This document shows, in pieces, positions 1 through 7,559 of a DNA stretch of 38,689 bases. The stretch's first letter is position 1. Each line of letters opens with the position of its first letter. The notes beneath the pieces are model-generated. The model had not been told where the DNA came from. It worked only from the letters and a program-made list of their open reading frames with translations, and ran no database searches. This stretch comes from Slackia equolifaciens (GTDB taxonomy: Bacteria > Actinomycetota > Coriobacteriia > Coriobacteriales > Eggerthellaceae), in NCBI RefSeq assembly GCF_003725995.1, contig NZ_QIBX01000023.1, positions 1 to 38,689 on the forward strand. The letters run 5' to 3'. The translations under genes were made by a program, and so were the position numbers.

Positions 1-73
1 CGGCGGCCTCGGCGTGCGTCATGCCCTCCTCCAGGGCGAGCAGCGCAAGCTCCACCACGTCCCTATCATACAT
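1..73 (-). CDS. HTH protein, transposase-like start (partial)
   Basis: A leftward gene begins with ATG at 71-73 and runs off the left edge after 24 codons. Reading starts MYDRDVVELALLALEEG and continues into an HAEAA segment. A strong ribosome binding site (GGAAGGGGG) sits about 6 bases upstream. The short helix-forming start followed by 'HAEAA' resembles the HTH domain that opens IS3-like transposases and related recombinases; this is an inference from very little sequence. It occupies the place where parA/parB often follow rsmG. Confidence 0.45.
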   Translation of the reverse strand, partial: MYDRDVVELALLALEEGMTHAEAA

Positions 74-337
74 GCGGACCCCCTTCCGGACGCGTGAATC
101 GCGTCCAACTTTTCGTCCGCAGTCCCACCCCTTATGAGATTGAGGCAGCAGTGAGAAAAATTAGATAAACATCCTGCATGTACAGCCGTCACGGTGGACA
201 GATATCCGACTACCCATCCGTAATATCCATGCTGACCTAACAAGCATCAAACACGCAGGCATCATTGATTTCTCCGCAGAGAAGCATACTGACGACAACC
301 AATCCGCCATGCTATTAATCCGCCGTTTATCAGAAAA

Positions 338-361
338 GGGATGTTTCACGTGAAACATCCC
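338..361. promoter_or_regulatory. parS centromere site (ParB binding site)
   Basis: Positions 342-357 read TGTTTCACGTGAAACA, an exact match to the universal chromosomal parS consensus. The palindrome extends to 24 bases (GGGATGTTTCAC and its complement) at 338-361. ParB loads here and spreads, guiding origin segregation and SMC loading. It lies 120 bases downstream of rsmG, where parAB genes are common. No parA or parB is visible in the window. The rest of 74-476 shows no gene. Confidence 0.95.
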
Positions 362-476
362 CTTTCGCCTCACATTATCAATAATTAAGCGGTGGCTCAA
401 ATGCATTCGTTGAGAACATCCAGAGAGAATCGCCCCGGATCACGCTCCCGGACTCAATACATCAAAACTGCGGCCT

Positions 477-1193
477 TTATTTCTTCGGACGGGTCAATGG
501 CGTCTTTTGCGCTAAGCCTACTCGTCTCGGGAGTCGAATATGCGGCTTGGACACCTTTTCATAAACAATAATGCAGCGCTGTGACCCATCGCTTAATTCG
601 AAAGCATCATGAATCACTTTCTTCAGCCCCAGAAGCTCTTCAATGTCATCCGCCATCGACAACTCCTCATGCGAGGGCTGAGCCTTATAGCACACAAGAC
701 GACCCTGCTTGCAAAGCAGCGGACATGCCAATTCCATCAGAGATGGAAGGGAGCTAAGAGCGCGCGCCGTCACGACCGAGAACTCGCCTTTTCGCTCCAG
801 AGCAAGATCCTCGATGCGCCCGTCATATCCTTCGACCAAATCGCTCAAGTCTAAATCGGCCGCAACGTTCTCTAGGGCGCGCACTTTCTTTTTCACCGAG
901 TCAACGAGAACCGTCTTTCTGCCCGTCATAATGCAGAGAGGAATGCCGGGGAATCCGCCACCAGTCCCAAGATCGCCATACAAGCCTTCAGGAGCTTCGT
1001 TCACATAGGGAAGCCCCGTAAGACTATCCTCCAGATGAAGAACCATTCCCTCTTCTTCAGAAGTGATGCGAGTCAGGTTCATCACTTGATTGACTTCCAT
1101 GATCGCCCTTAGGTCTTTCACGAGGAGTGCCTCTTGGTTATCCGACACCGAAATGCCGTAACGGGACTCCATTAGATTAGTAAACGAGCTCAT
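477..1193 (-). CDS. rsmG: 16S rRNA (guanine527-N7)-methyltransferase RsmG
   Basis: RsmG (GidB) transfers a methyl group from S-adenosylmethionine to N7 of G527 in 16S rRNA, near the streptomycin site. The protein has 238 residues, normal for the family. The SAM-binding glycine loop DLGTGGGFPGIP is clear, preceded by the typical N-terminal helix with NLTRI and followed by VTARALSSL, also a family signature. The frame is open further upstream, but ATG at 1191-1193 has an AAAGAGG ribosome site 6 bases away and begins MSSFTN at the usual N-terminus. It is separated from jag by a terminator, so it is probably transcribed on its own. The start choice is well supported. Confidence 0.96.
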   Translation of the reverse strand: MSSFTNLMESRYGISVSDNQEALLVKDLRAIMEVNQVMNLTRITSEEEGMVLHLEDSLTGLPYVNEAPEGLYGDLGTGGGFPGIPLCIMTGRKTVLVDSVKKKVRALENVAADLDLSDLVEGYDGRIEDLALERKGEFSVVTARALSSLPSLMELACPLLCKQGRLVCYKAQPSHEELSMADDIEELLGLKKVIHDAFELSDGSQRCIIVYEKVSKPHIRLPRRVGLAQKTPLTRPKK

Positions 1194-1246
1194 TAATACC
1201 TCTTTGCATAATTTGACGACAGTCATTTTCCTGTCCCATTGTGTGT

Positions 1247-1279
1247 CACCTAGATTACCACGCTCCAACACACTAGGTG
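1247..1279. repeat. Inverted repeat in the rsmG upstream region
   Basis: CACCTAG (1247-1253) is repeated inverted as CTAGGTG (1273-1279), with a 19-base spacer. It lies 54 bases upstream of rsmG, between that gene and the jag terminator. It could be an operator, but I see no convincing -35/-10 pair beside it. The rest of 1194-1390 contains no gene that I can support. Confidence 0.35.
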
Positions 1280-1390
1280 TAAAGCATCGAATCCGCCTAT
1301 CTATATTCCAAAACAAACAGCATGCCGATCGGCTGAATCAGATTGCGAGCATGGGGGGTCGAAGCAATAACGGCCCATCACCCCCTGGAT

Positions 1391-1420
1391 AAAAAAAGGC
1401 TCCGACGCGATGTCGGAGCC
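1391..1420 (-). terminator. Terminator of the rpmH-jag cluster
   Basis: On the minus strand a perfect 9-base stem (GGCTCCGAC at 1398-1406 with GTCGGAGCC at 1412-1420) with a five-base loop is followed by seven U residues (A tract at 1391-1397). It lies 58 bases beyond the jag stop, so it ends the leftward rpmH-rnpA-yidD-yidC-jag transcript. Confidence 0.93.
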
Positions 1421-1477
1421 TTTGAAATAGCTATCGCTGCATTTGCAACATCCGCATTAAAACCTGCGGATGATTAT

Positions 1478-2038
1478 CTAGCGTCGAGGAATCACAACAA
1501 CATGGCGAGCGCTGCCTTCGCCCTCAGATGCGGTCTCCACATCAGGATCGTTGCGCAGGGCCAGATGAACGATGCGACGCTCGTACGGAGTCATCGGTCG
1601 AAGCTTAATGCTACGCTGCTGATTGACCGCACGATTGGCGGCAGACTGAGCGATACTCTCGAGCTTTTGGCGCTGACGGTTCTTATACCCCTCAACATCA
1701 ACCACAACGGGATAGCGGAAACCGAGAGTGCGCGTAGTGATGGCGGAAATAATGAATTGCAATGCATCGAGCGTCTTGCCGTGACGACCGATAAGGATGG
1801 CCAAGTTGTCACCGGTGATATCCAGAATCAACTCGCCTTCGTCGCCTTCATACTCGTCAATGGTAACCTCGCCCACATCGAAGTGTTTCAGAATACCCTG
1901 GAGCGCATCGATAGCGGTATCGGCAACCTTGTCCAGCTCCTCCTCGGTGAGTTCGACCGTCTCGGTATGAGGCGCATCGCCACGAGACGTTTCTTCCTGG
2001 ATTTCGGATTCCTCAGTCATGATCTCTTCCTCGGCCAT
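1478..2038 (-). CDS. jag: Jag/KhpB RNA-binding protein (KH-R3H)
   Basis: Jag (SpoIIIJ-associated protein, also KhpB) is a small RNA-binding protein, usually a partner of KhpA, that influences cell elongation and division. The 186-residue product has an acidic N-terminal part rich in Glu, a KH domain carrying the GRHGKTLDALQ loop (a variant of the GxxG loop), and a C-terminal R3H domain ending in RPMTPYERRIVHLAL, with the conserved ERR-x-H pattern. ATG at 2036-2038 was chosen because GGAAGAG lies 3 bases upstream and the acidic start MAEEE matches the family. The gene follows yidC on the same strand, as in most genomes, and is closed by the terminator at 1391-1420. The 143 bases before it hold no other gene. 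Confidence 0.95.
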   Translation of the reverse strand: MAEEEIMTEESEIQEETSRGDAPHTETVELTEEELDKVADTAIDALQGILKHFDVGEVTIDEYEGDEGELILDITGDNLAILIGRHGKTLDALQFIISAITTRTLGFRYPVVVDVEGYKNRQRQKLESIAQSAANRAVNQQRSIKLRPMTPYERRIVHLALRNDPDVETASEGEGSARHVVVIPRR

Positions 2039-2181
2039 GACTCTTCCTTTCTCCCAATGCCTCGCCCCATGACGAAGCACGCGTTGTATTGCCCCTTGCT
2101 GGCACATCAAATTGGCCAGCATCGTCGCGGACCCCTTTCAAGAACTCCGCGACGCATGGTTAGCCGACAGGCGCGCGGCTT

Positions 2182-2952
2182 TTAACGCTTCTTGGTAGGA
2201 CGCTTCTTCTTCACGCGACGCTCGACATCAACCTTCACGGGCTTCACGTCGATGGTCTCGGCCTCCTTGGCAGCCTCCTCCTTACGGAGAATACCCATGG
2301 TAATCTGCTGCTGAGCGATACCGATGATGGAAGACGCACCCCAGAACAGCAGAACGCCGGCGGGAGAGCCCCAGGAAATCCAGAGCATCATCAGCGTCAT
2401 GATGGCGCCCATGATGATCATCTGGTTACGCTGCTGGGAATCGCTCTTGAGATTCTGCAGAATCATGGGCAAGAACGTGGCAAACGCAAAGACCAGCATC
2501 AAAACCAGATACGGCAGGAAGGCCAAGAAGCCCTGGGAGAACATATCTGCCGGAGTCTTGGTGAGGTCAGACACCAGTCCGTAGAACGTGTACTGAATAT
2601 CGGGGTGCGATGCGCCAATCTCACGCAACGTTTGGAACATGGCGATGAAGATAGGCATCTGGAGCAGCATGGGCAGGCAGCCGGCCAAGGGGTTGAACTT
2701 GGTTTCGGCGTACAGCTTCTGCATCTCCTCCTGCTGACGCATGGGATCGTTGGCATATTTAGTCTGAATCTCCTTCATCAGAGGCTGGACCTTCTGCATC
2801 TGGAAACTCGACTTGATCTGCTTGTGCATGATGGGCGCCAAGATCAAGCGGAAGATAATCGTGATGATGATAATCGCGAGGCCCCAGTCGCCCACGACAC
2901 CCTGGAAGAACTGAATACAGCTAAATATCCAGTCTTTGATTGCTTCCCACAT
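2182..2952 (-). CDS. yidC: Membrane protein insertase YidC (Oxa1 family)
   Basis: YidC inserts and folds membrane proteins, alone or with SecYEG. The protein has 256 residues, the short Gram-positive form lacking the large periplasmic domain. After a short amphipathic start (MWEAIKDWIF) comes the first membrane helix with IIFRLILAP, whose Arg is the conserved hydrophilic-groove residue. A charged cytoplasmic loop with coiled-coil character follows (about 48-80), then the conserved NPLAGCLPMLLQMPIF hairpin and three further membrane segments. The basic tail (RRVKKKRPTKKR) is typical for ribosome contact. The start at 2952 has a GAGAGGAAAG ribosome site. It lies between yidD and jag in the usual order. 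Confidence 0.97.
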   Translation of the reverse strand: MWEAIKDWIFSCIQFFQGVVGDWGLAIIIITIIFRLILAPIMHKQIKSSFQMQKVQPLMKEIQTKYANDPMRQQEEMQKLYAETKFNPLAGCLPMLLQMPIFIAMFQTLREIGASHPDIQYTFYGLVSDLTKTPADMFSQGFLAFLPYLVLMLVFAFATFLPMILQNLKSDSQQRNQMIIMGAIMTLMMLWISWGSPAGVLLFWGASSIIGIAQQQITMGILRKEEAAKEAETIDVKPVKVDVERRVKKKRPTKKR

Positions 2953-3048
2953 AGACTTTCCTCTCTTGTATGGGACTGCCAACCGCATAAGCGGCATATT
3001 TCAGAGCGTATCCGCTGTCGAAAAGACAACGAGCGCCGAGTAGTTCGC

Positions 3049-3309
3049 CTAACGCCGCCTCCGGTCTTCAGGAACGGGGTCATACCCGCCCTTGCGGAAG
3101 GGATGGCATCGGCTGATGCGTCGCAGGGTAAGCCACCCGCCCCTTATGAGCCCGAACCGCTGAATGGCTATGAGCCCATACTCTGAACAAGTGGGGATAT
3201 ACCTGCATGCTGGAGGAAACATCGGCGAAATTGCACGCCGATAGAATCGGATGGCCGCCAGAGCCGCTCGCGCGGGAAGCGCTCGCAAAGAGGAAGCCAC
3301 CGAATTCAT
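3049..3309 (-). CDS. yidD: Membrane insertion efficiency factor YidD
   Basis: YidD is a small membrane-associated protein thought to help YidC-dependent insertion. The product has 86 residues, normal size. The family signature is visible: [11 protein letters not shown] followed by [15 protein letters not shown], with both conserved cysteines, then [18 protein letters not shown] at 3307-3309 is preceded by GAGGGAA and leaves 34 bases after rnpA. A longer upstream frame would overlap rnpA and is rejected. It sits between rnpA and yidC, as expected for a leftward ribosome/membrane-biogenesis operon. Confidence 0.96.
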   Translation of the reverse strand: MNSVASSLRALPARAALAAIRFYRRAISPMFPPACRYIPTCSEYGLIAIQRFGLIRGGWLTLRRISRCHPFRKGGYDPVPEDRRRR

Positions 3310-3343
3310 GCCACATTCCCTCGATTCGTTCCCGCCCGGAGCA

Positions 3344-3700
3344 TTATCGCGAAGCGGGATCGATGATATCCGCCTTGGCCAGTGCCTTCGCGCATGCGGA
3401 TCGCACTTTGCCATACGATGCCTTCAGAATGGGAGATCGTGCCATAAAGGCGATGTCATATCCATCCCAAGGCCCACCGAGATCGCACACAATGGCACGC
3501 ATGCGTCTCTTGGCGCTATTGCGCCACACCGCACATCCAAGCTTTTTTCCCGCAATAAAAGCAACACGACCATGATTGCGGTCATGGTCGTGTCGATCGC
3601 TCCGCTTCATGGCTAGCACAGTAATAAACGGAGTGCTGATTCTTTTGCCCTGCGAAAAAAGCAGTGATATGTCGGCGCTCGACTTGATGGTCGATTTCAC
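3344..3700 (-). CDS. rnpA: Ribonuclease P protein component
   Basis: RnpA is the protein subunit of RNase P, which binds the catalytic RNA and helps cleave the 5' leader of precursor tRNAs. The 118-residue basic protein shows the family core: [15 protein letters not shown] near the N-terminus, then [25 protein letters not shown], with the conserved KRRMR segment that contacts RNA. The start is GTG at 3698-3700, with GAGGT five bases upstream, only 15 bases after the rpmH stop. Tight spacing implies co-transcription with rpmH and yidD. Confidence 0.96.
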   Translation of the reverse strand: MKSTIKSSADISLLFSQGKRISTPFITVLAMKRSDRHDHDRNHGRVAFIAGKKLGCAVWRNSAKRRMRAIVCDLGGPWDGYDIAFMARSPILKASYGKVRSACAKALAKADIIDPASR

Positions 3701-3715
3701 ACCGACACCTCGGCT

Positions 3716-3850
3716 TTACACGCAAAGACGCTTGCGGCCCTTAGCGCGGCGAGCAGCGAGGACGGCACGACCACCCTTGGTAGCCATACGGGCACGGAAG
3801 CCATGGGTCTTGGCGCGCTTGCGCTTATTGGGCTGATAGGTGCGCTTCAT
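3716..3850 (-). CDS. rpmH: 50S ribosomal protein L34
   Basis: L34 is a small basic protein of the large ribosomal subunit. The 44-residue reading starts [19 protein letters not shown] and continues with [22 protein letters not shown], an unmistakable L34. The ribosome site GGGAGAAG precedes the ATG at 3848-3850. It is the first gene of the leftward cluster and faces the origin. The promoter at 3904-3931 lies about 54 bases upstream. Confidence 0.98.
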   Translation of the reverse strand: MKRTYQPNKRKRAKTHGFRARMATKGGRAVLAARRAKGRKRLCV

Positions 3851-3903
3851 ATCTTCTCCCTTTCACGGTCTGACAAAATCATCCTAAAGTGAATAGCCGC
3901 ATA

Positions 3904-3931
3904 AGTATACCCCAACGCATTGCGATGTAAA
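3904..3931 (-). promoter_or_regulatory. Promoter of rpmH-rnpA-yidD-yidC-jag
   Basis: On the minus strand, TTTACA (3926-3931) and TATACT (3904-3909) are separated by 16 bases, a good housekeeping-sigma promoter. It points at rpmH and is the only strong candidate in the adjoining gene-free region. Confidence 0.75.
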
Positions 3932-4639
3932 GAACTATTTTCAAGGTGTGAAGACGCTCTGAAGTGCTGAAACGCATGTTTCAAACCCTCGGCAAGCCCC
4001 TTATCGACAAGAGATAGATTATTCTCGTATAAGAACAATAGATGTTGAAAACTTTTCTCATTTCCAATCTCCACAGAACCAAGACAGGGTTGAATAAACG
4101 CGTTTTTTCATCGCGGAATGCCCCTTGTGGAAAGAATCTTCGTAAACCCAGGCCTAAGAAAGTGGAAAATGAGGAAAACCCAGGATTTAAGCGTGTTTTT
4201 CGGTGGAAAAACCTCTGGAAAACGTTTCACGGACGGAATTTCCGATGCGAACGTCAAGGAAAAAACCTGGTGAAAAATTCTTATATATAGCGATTGACCT
4301 GGTGTTTTATAAAAGTTTCCAGTTTTTCCATCACATGAAACCCAATAAAGCGCAACCACAGCTGAAAAGCGTACAAACCCTCGATTTTTCGCTCTTGTTT
4401 TCCGGTTTTTCCCATATGTCAACCCGGAATTTCAAGTTTTCCGCTTTTTCTTTCCGACGTTTTCAATGTTTTCCACATTCGTTGAATAAAAAGTGGAAAA
4501 CTCGGAAAAGCTCCGGTGGATAGCTATGAAATTTTCCACGTTTGGTTGAAAAACCCTTGGAAAACTTGCGCTGCGCCTATAGAATTGAGAAATCCATTCG
4601 GGAAAAGATTTTTTCCTTTTTCCGATAGAAAAAACCATA
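3932..4639. other. oriC, upstream DnaA-box cluster (gene-free)
   Basis: About 700 bases without a credible gene, much richer in A+T than the surroundings and crowded with TTTTCC/GGAAAA motifs. DnaA-box-like 8-9-mers of the form TTTTCCAC occur on both strands at 4126-4134, 4162-4169, 4202-4210, 4469-4477 (TTTTCCACA, fits the TTWTNCACA consensus), 4493-4500 and 4532-4540, with weaker TGGAAAA copies between. By analogy with the incAB region of Bacillus subtilis oriC, located between rpmH and dnaA, this is the upstream, DnaA-sequestering half of a bipartite origin. The short frames here overlap one another and have no coding character. Confidence 0.75.
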
Positions 4640-4669
4640 TTGGAAAAATCAGAAAATTTGGGAAAAGCG

Positions 4670-5455
4670 TTGGAACACACATCAAACACACCACAAGACG
4701 CCCCGGATCAAGACGCTACGCTCAGCGCCGACTACACGCGTGCGCTCACATCCGCGCGCATCGCATGTTACGACGACCTCATGAGCGCGCCGCGTATCAC
4801 TGAGATTCCGCCGAACACCACGGCGGAGTTCATCGAGGCCCTCGCATCAACCACCTACACCCAGGCCCAGCAGGCGGGCGGAAGCATTCCCTACACCGCA
4901 ATTCGCGAGGTGAGCGAGAACTTCATCCACGCCCAGTTCCGCGAAATCATCGTGTCCATCCTGGACCACGGCAACACGATTCGCTTCTCCGACCAAGGCC
5001 CCGGCATTCCCCACAAGGAAAAAGCGCAGATGCCGGGATTTTCCTCTGCAACGGAGCCCATGAAACGCTACATCCGCGGCGTCGGGTCGGGGTTGCCCCT
5101 GGTCAAAGAGTACCTTTCGTTCAAGCACGGCCGCATCACCATCGAGGACAATCTCAAAAGCGGCGCCGTGGTAACCATTAGCGTATCGCCCGAGGAAGAA
5201 GACCGTCGTCCTATCTCTCAGAAGAAGCGCGGCGTTATCATCCCCGCGCTTACCGATCGTGAGAAAGACGTGCTGTTCCTGTTCATGCAGGAACATACGC
5301 TGCGCCTGACCGACATCAAAGACGAGCTGGGGCTAAGCCCCTCGACCGTGCACCGGATCCTCGGAAAGCTGGAAGAGCAGGGCATCATCGAGTCTGCCGG
5401 CAAAATGCGTGTGCTGACGGATTTCGGCAGCCAGGTTGCCAACCAGCTGTTCTAG
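4670..5455 (+). CDS. GHKL ATPase fused to a winged-helix DNA-binding domain
   Basis: A 261-residue protein of unknown function. The first ~45 residues are poorly conserved in character. About 70-175 form a histidine-kinase/anti-sigma-type ATPase fold: N-box REVSENFIHA (79-88), G1 box FSDQGPGIP (106-114), then RGVGSGLPLVKEYL (136-149) as the G2 region. About 195-261 is a winged helix starting LTDREKDVLFLF, with a recognition helix in LGLSPSTVHRIL. No histidine phospho-acceptor or transmembrane segment is seen, so it is not a normal sensor kinase; an RsbW/SpoIIAB-like partner-binding or kinase role or an ATP-switched repressor are possible. It lies between the two origin segments, 305 bases before dnaA. 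Start uncertain: in-frame TTG codons occur at 4640, 4658 and 4670; the last has GGGAAAA upstream, and a later ATG at 4781 lacks a ribosome site. Confidence 0.85.
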   Translation: MEHTSNTPQDAPDQDATLSADYTRALTSARIACYDDLMSAPRITEIPPNTTAEFIEALASTTYTQAQQAGGSIPYTAIREVSENFIHAQFREIIVSILDHGNTIRFSDQGPGIPHKEKAQMPGFSSATEPMKRYIRGVGSGLPLVKEYLSFKHGRITIEDNLKSGAVVTISVSPEEEDRRPISQKKRGVIIPALTDREKDVLFLFMQEHTLRLTDIKDELGLSPSTVHRILGKLEEQGIIESAGKMRVLTDFGSQVANQLF

Positions 5456-5725
5456 CGACGGGGCCGAACCGTATTGCCACGCACGGAAACGAGAGCAAGG
5501 CGGTTCGACCGGAAGGGCTCCTCTCCCGTACAGCATGCAGGAGGGGGTCAACAGGGACCGAACTGGGCCTCCGGCAAAGACCCCTCGCAGCGACAAACGG
5601 AAAGGGAAGCATGGACGCAACGGGGTCCACGAAACACGAGATTACAGCCGCGCGACGCGCGGGAACGATAAAAAGGCGTAGATGCGCCGTAGATGGGACG
5701 ATGGAGCGGGCGGCGAGGCTATAAT
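5456..5725 (+). promoter_or_regulatory. dnaA upstream region with promoter
   Basis: The gap before dnaA has no supported gene. A perfect TATAAT at 5720-5725 lies 35 bases before the dnaA ATG. The -35 position 17 bases upstream (GACGAT) is weak, so an activator may be needed or another -35 used. The remainder of 5456-5719 shows nothing recognisable. Confidence 0.55.
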
Positions 5726-5760
5726 TGCCCCTGCGGCACCGAGGGAGATTCGAGACGCTT

Positions 5761-7362
5761 ATGGATTCGAGCAATCTTTACGATACATGGCAGCGCGTGA
5801 CGGCGCAGGTAAAGGGGTATGAGAACGTGAACCCCGTGCAGGTTGACGCCTTCTTTGGGCGTCTGCAGCCGCAGGCCATTTCAGACGGGTTCCTGATTGT
5901 GACCGCCGATACCGAATTCATAAAGATGCAGGTGGAAAAACGCTTCATGACCGCCATTCAGCAGGCGCTGCGCGACCTGTTCGGCATCGATTACCTGGTG
6001 GAGATAGAGGTCGACCCCACAGCCGCTCCGGCGCCCGCGCCGGCTCCTGCCGCGGCACCCACCCCCGCACCCGCTCCCACGCCCACCGGGGCAACCGCAT
6101 CCCCGGCTCCAAGCCCGGCGCCCACAATGACAGGCGAAGGAGCAGTCGCGCGAACTGCGGAAACCCAGGAATCCGAGTTGCGCCAGACGCGCGAGCCGGA
6201 AGCGTCGAGCCAGACCTTTACGGAAGGGCGAGCGCGCGAAGAACGCGTAGCAACCAGAGAGAGCGAGCGCACCACGCGCGAGGGCCGCCGCCCCAGCGAC
6301 GATACGGGGCTCGCATCCTCGCTCACATTCGAGAATTTCGTCATCGGCGATTCAAACCGCCTGGCCTACTCTATGGCCGTCGCCGTAGCGGAGGCTCCGG
6401 GCAAGCCCAACCTGAACCCCCTGTTTATTTATGGAAAATCGGGGCTCGGTAAAACTCACCTGCTGCGCGCCATCCAAAACTACATCATCGAGACCAACCC
6501 GACCATGCACGTGGTGTACATCGATTCGTCGGAGTTCCTCTCCGACTACACCTCGGCCGTGGCGGCTCACGACAAGAATAAAGATAGCTATCAGAATTTC
6601 CAGAAGCGCTATCTTGACGCCGATGTGCTGCTCATTGACGACGTGCAGTACTTCCAGGGCAAATCCGCCACGGTGGACATCGTGTTCCAGCTGTTCAACA
6701 AGCTAACCGCCCAAGGGCACCAGGTGGTGCTTTCGGCTGACCGCGCGCCCAAGATGATCGACATCGACGAGCGTTACAAGAGCCGCTTCAATTCCGGCGG
6801 CACCTTCGACATCCAGCCGCCCGAGGTGGAAACAAAGCTCGGCATCATCAAGGGATTCATCGAAGAATACAAGCGCGCAGAGGACAGCTACGACTTCTAT
6901 GTGCCCGAAGATATACAAATGTATATAGCCGAGATCTCGAGTTCCAACGTACGCGAGCTCAAAAGCGCCGTGACCAAGGTGATTTCGCAGATCACGTACT
7001 TCAACAACCCCGACATCACGCTGCCCGACGTGAAGCTGCTGCTCGAGAACCACTTCTCTTCAGGAATGACGCGCCGCCTCTCGGTGGGCGCCATTCAAAA
7101 GGAAGTTGAGCAGTTCTATAAAGTAAGCCATGCCGATCTGGTAGGCTCCAAGCGCTCGCGTAATATCATGTACGCGCGACAGGTGGCCATCTACCTCTGT
7201 CGGCAAATGCTCGATATCCCCTACAACGATATCGGCAAGAAATTCAACCGCGACCACTCAACGGTCATGTATTCGGTCGAAAAGATTGAAGACCGCCTGC
7301 GCGAGAGCCGCGAATTGCAGGAGGAGCTTGAGATCATCATCAAAAACATCCGGGAAAACTAA
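5761..7362 (+). CDS. dnaA: Chromosomal replication initiator DnaA
   Basis: DnaA binds origin boxes and, as an ATP filament, melts the unwinding element and recruits helicase. The product has 533 residues. Domain I is about 1-80. Domain II (about 86-185) is a long, low-complexity linker, first Pro/Ala-rich then charged. Domain III is AAA+, with Walker A GKSGLGKT (225-232) and Walker B LLIDDVQYF. Domain IV ends with the DnaA signature FNRDHSTVMYSVEKIE. Length and linker fit actinobacterial DnaA. The ATG at 5761 gives MDSSNLYDTW, a typical domain I start. The frame extends upstream only into the TATAAT box. The ribosome site is weak (GAGGGAG is far), which may limit expression. Confidence 0.98.
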   Translation: MDSSNLYDTWQRVTAQVKGYENVNPVQVDAFFGRLQPQAISDGFLIVTADTEFIKMQVEKRFMTAIQQALRDLFGIDYLVEIEVDPTAAPAPAPAPAAAPTPAPAPTPTGATASPAPSPAPTMTGEGAVARTAETQESELRQTREPEASSQTFTEGRAREERVATRESERTTREGRRPSDDTGLASSLTFENFVIGDSNRLAYSMAVAVAEAPGKPNLNPLFIYGKSGLGKTHLLRAIQNYIIETNPTMHVVYIDSSEFLSDYTSAVAAHDKNKDSYQNFQKRYLDADVLLIDDVQYFQGKSATVDIVFQLFNKLTAQGHQVVLSADRAPKMIDIDERYKSRFNSGGTFDIQPPEVETKLGIIKGFIEEYKRAEDSYDFYVPEDIQMYIAEISSSNVRELKSAVTKVISQITYFNNPDITLPDVKLLLENHFSSGMTRRLSVGAIQKEVEQFYKVSHADLVGSKRSRNIMYARQVAIYLCRQMLDIPYNDIGKKFNRDHSTVMYSVEKIEDRLRESRELQEELEIIIKNIREN

Positions 7363-7380
7363 GGGAAAACCGGTGGAGGA

Positions 7381-7540
7381 CGGTGGAAAGATTCCGATGT
7401 GCAAAAAGTCGGTGGAAACCGGAACAGGTTTTGCCTCTAACCTTAAGTCATAAAAAATGCACGATGACGAGGGGGAACGCATAGTTTTCACCTTTTCCAC
7501 CGTGCTTATTACTACTACTATTCAATTAATTTAATTTAAA
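7381..7540. other. oriC unwinding region (DnaA boxes, DnaA-trios, AT-rich DUE)
   Basis: In the 197-base dnaA-dnaN gap, box-like CGGTGGAAA copies occur at 7381-7389 and 7410-7418, and TTTTCCACC at 7493-7501. The last is followed by a GC spacer (GTGC) and then TTA TTA CTA CTA CTA (7506-7520), leading into AATTAATTTAATTTAAA (7524-7540). Read 3' to 5' on the other strand the triplets are AAT, AAT, GAT, GAT, GAT, the DnaA-trio pattern known from Bacillus subtilis, where a DnaA filament grabs single-stranded DNA. This is the best candidate site of origin melting. Confidence 0.85.
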
Positions 7541-7559
7541 GAGGAAGGGAAGAAAAAAG

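Noticed and set aside
4042-4523. Several overlapping frames of 80-110 codons on both strands between rpmH and the GHKL gene
   Set aside because: They overlap on both strands, lack ribosome sites and are built from the TTTTCC repeat composition; DnaA-box DNA explains them.
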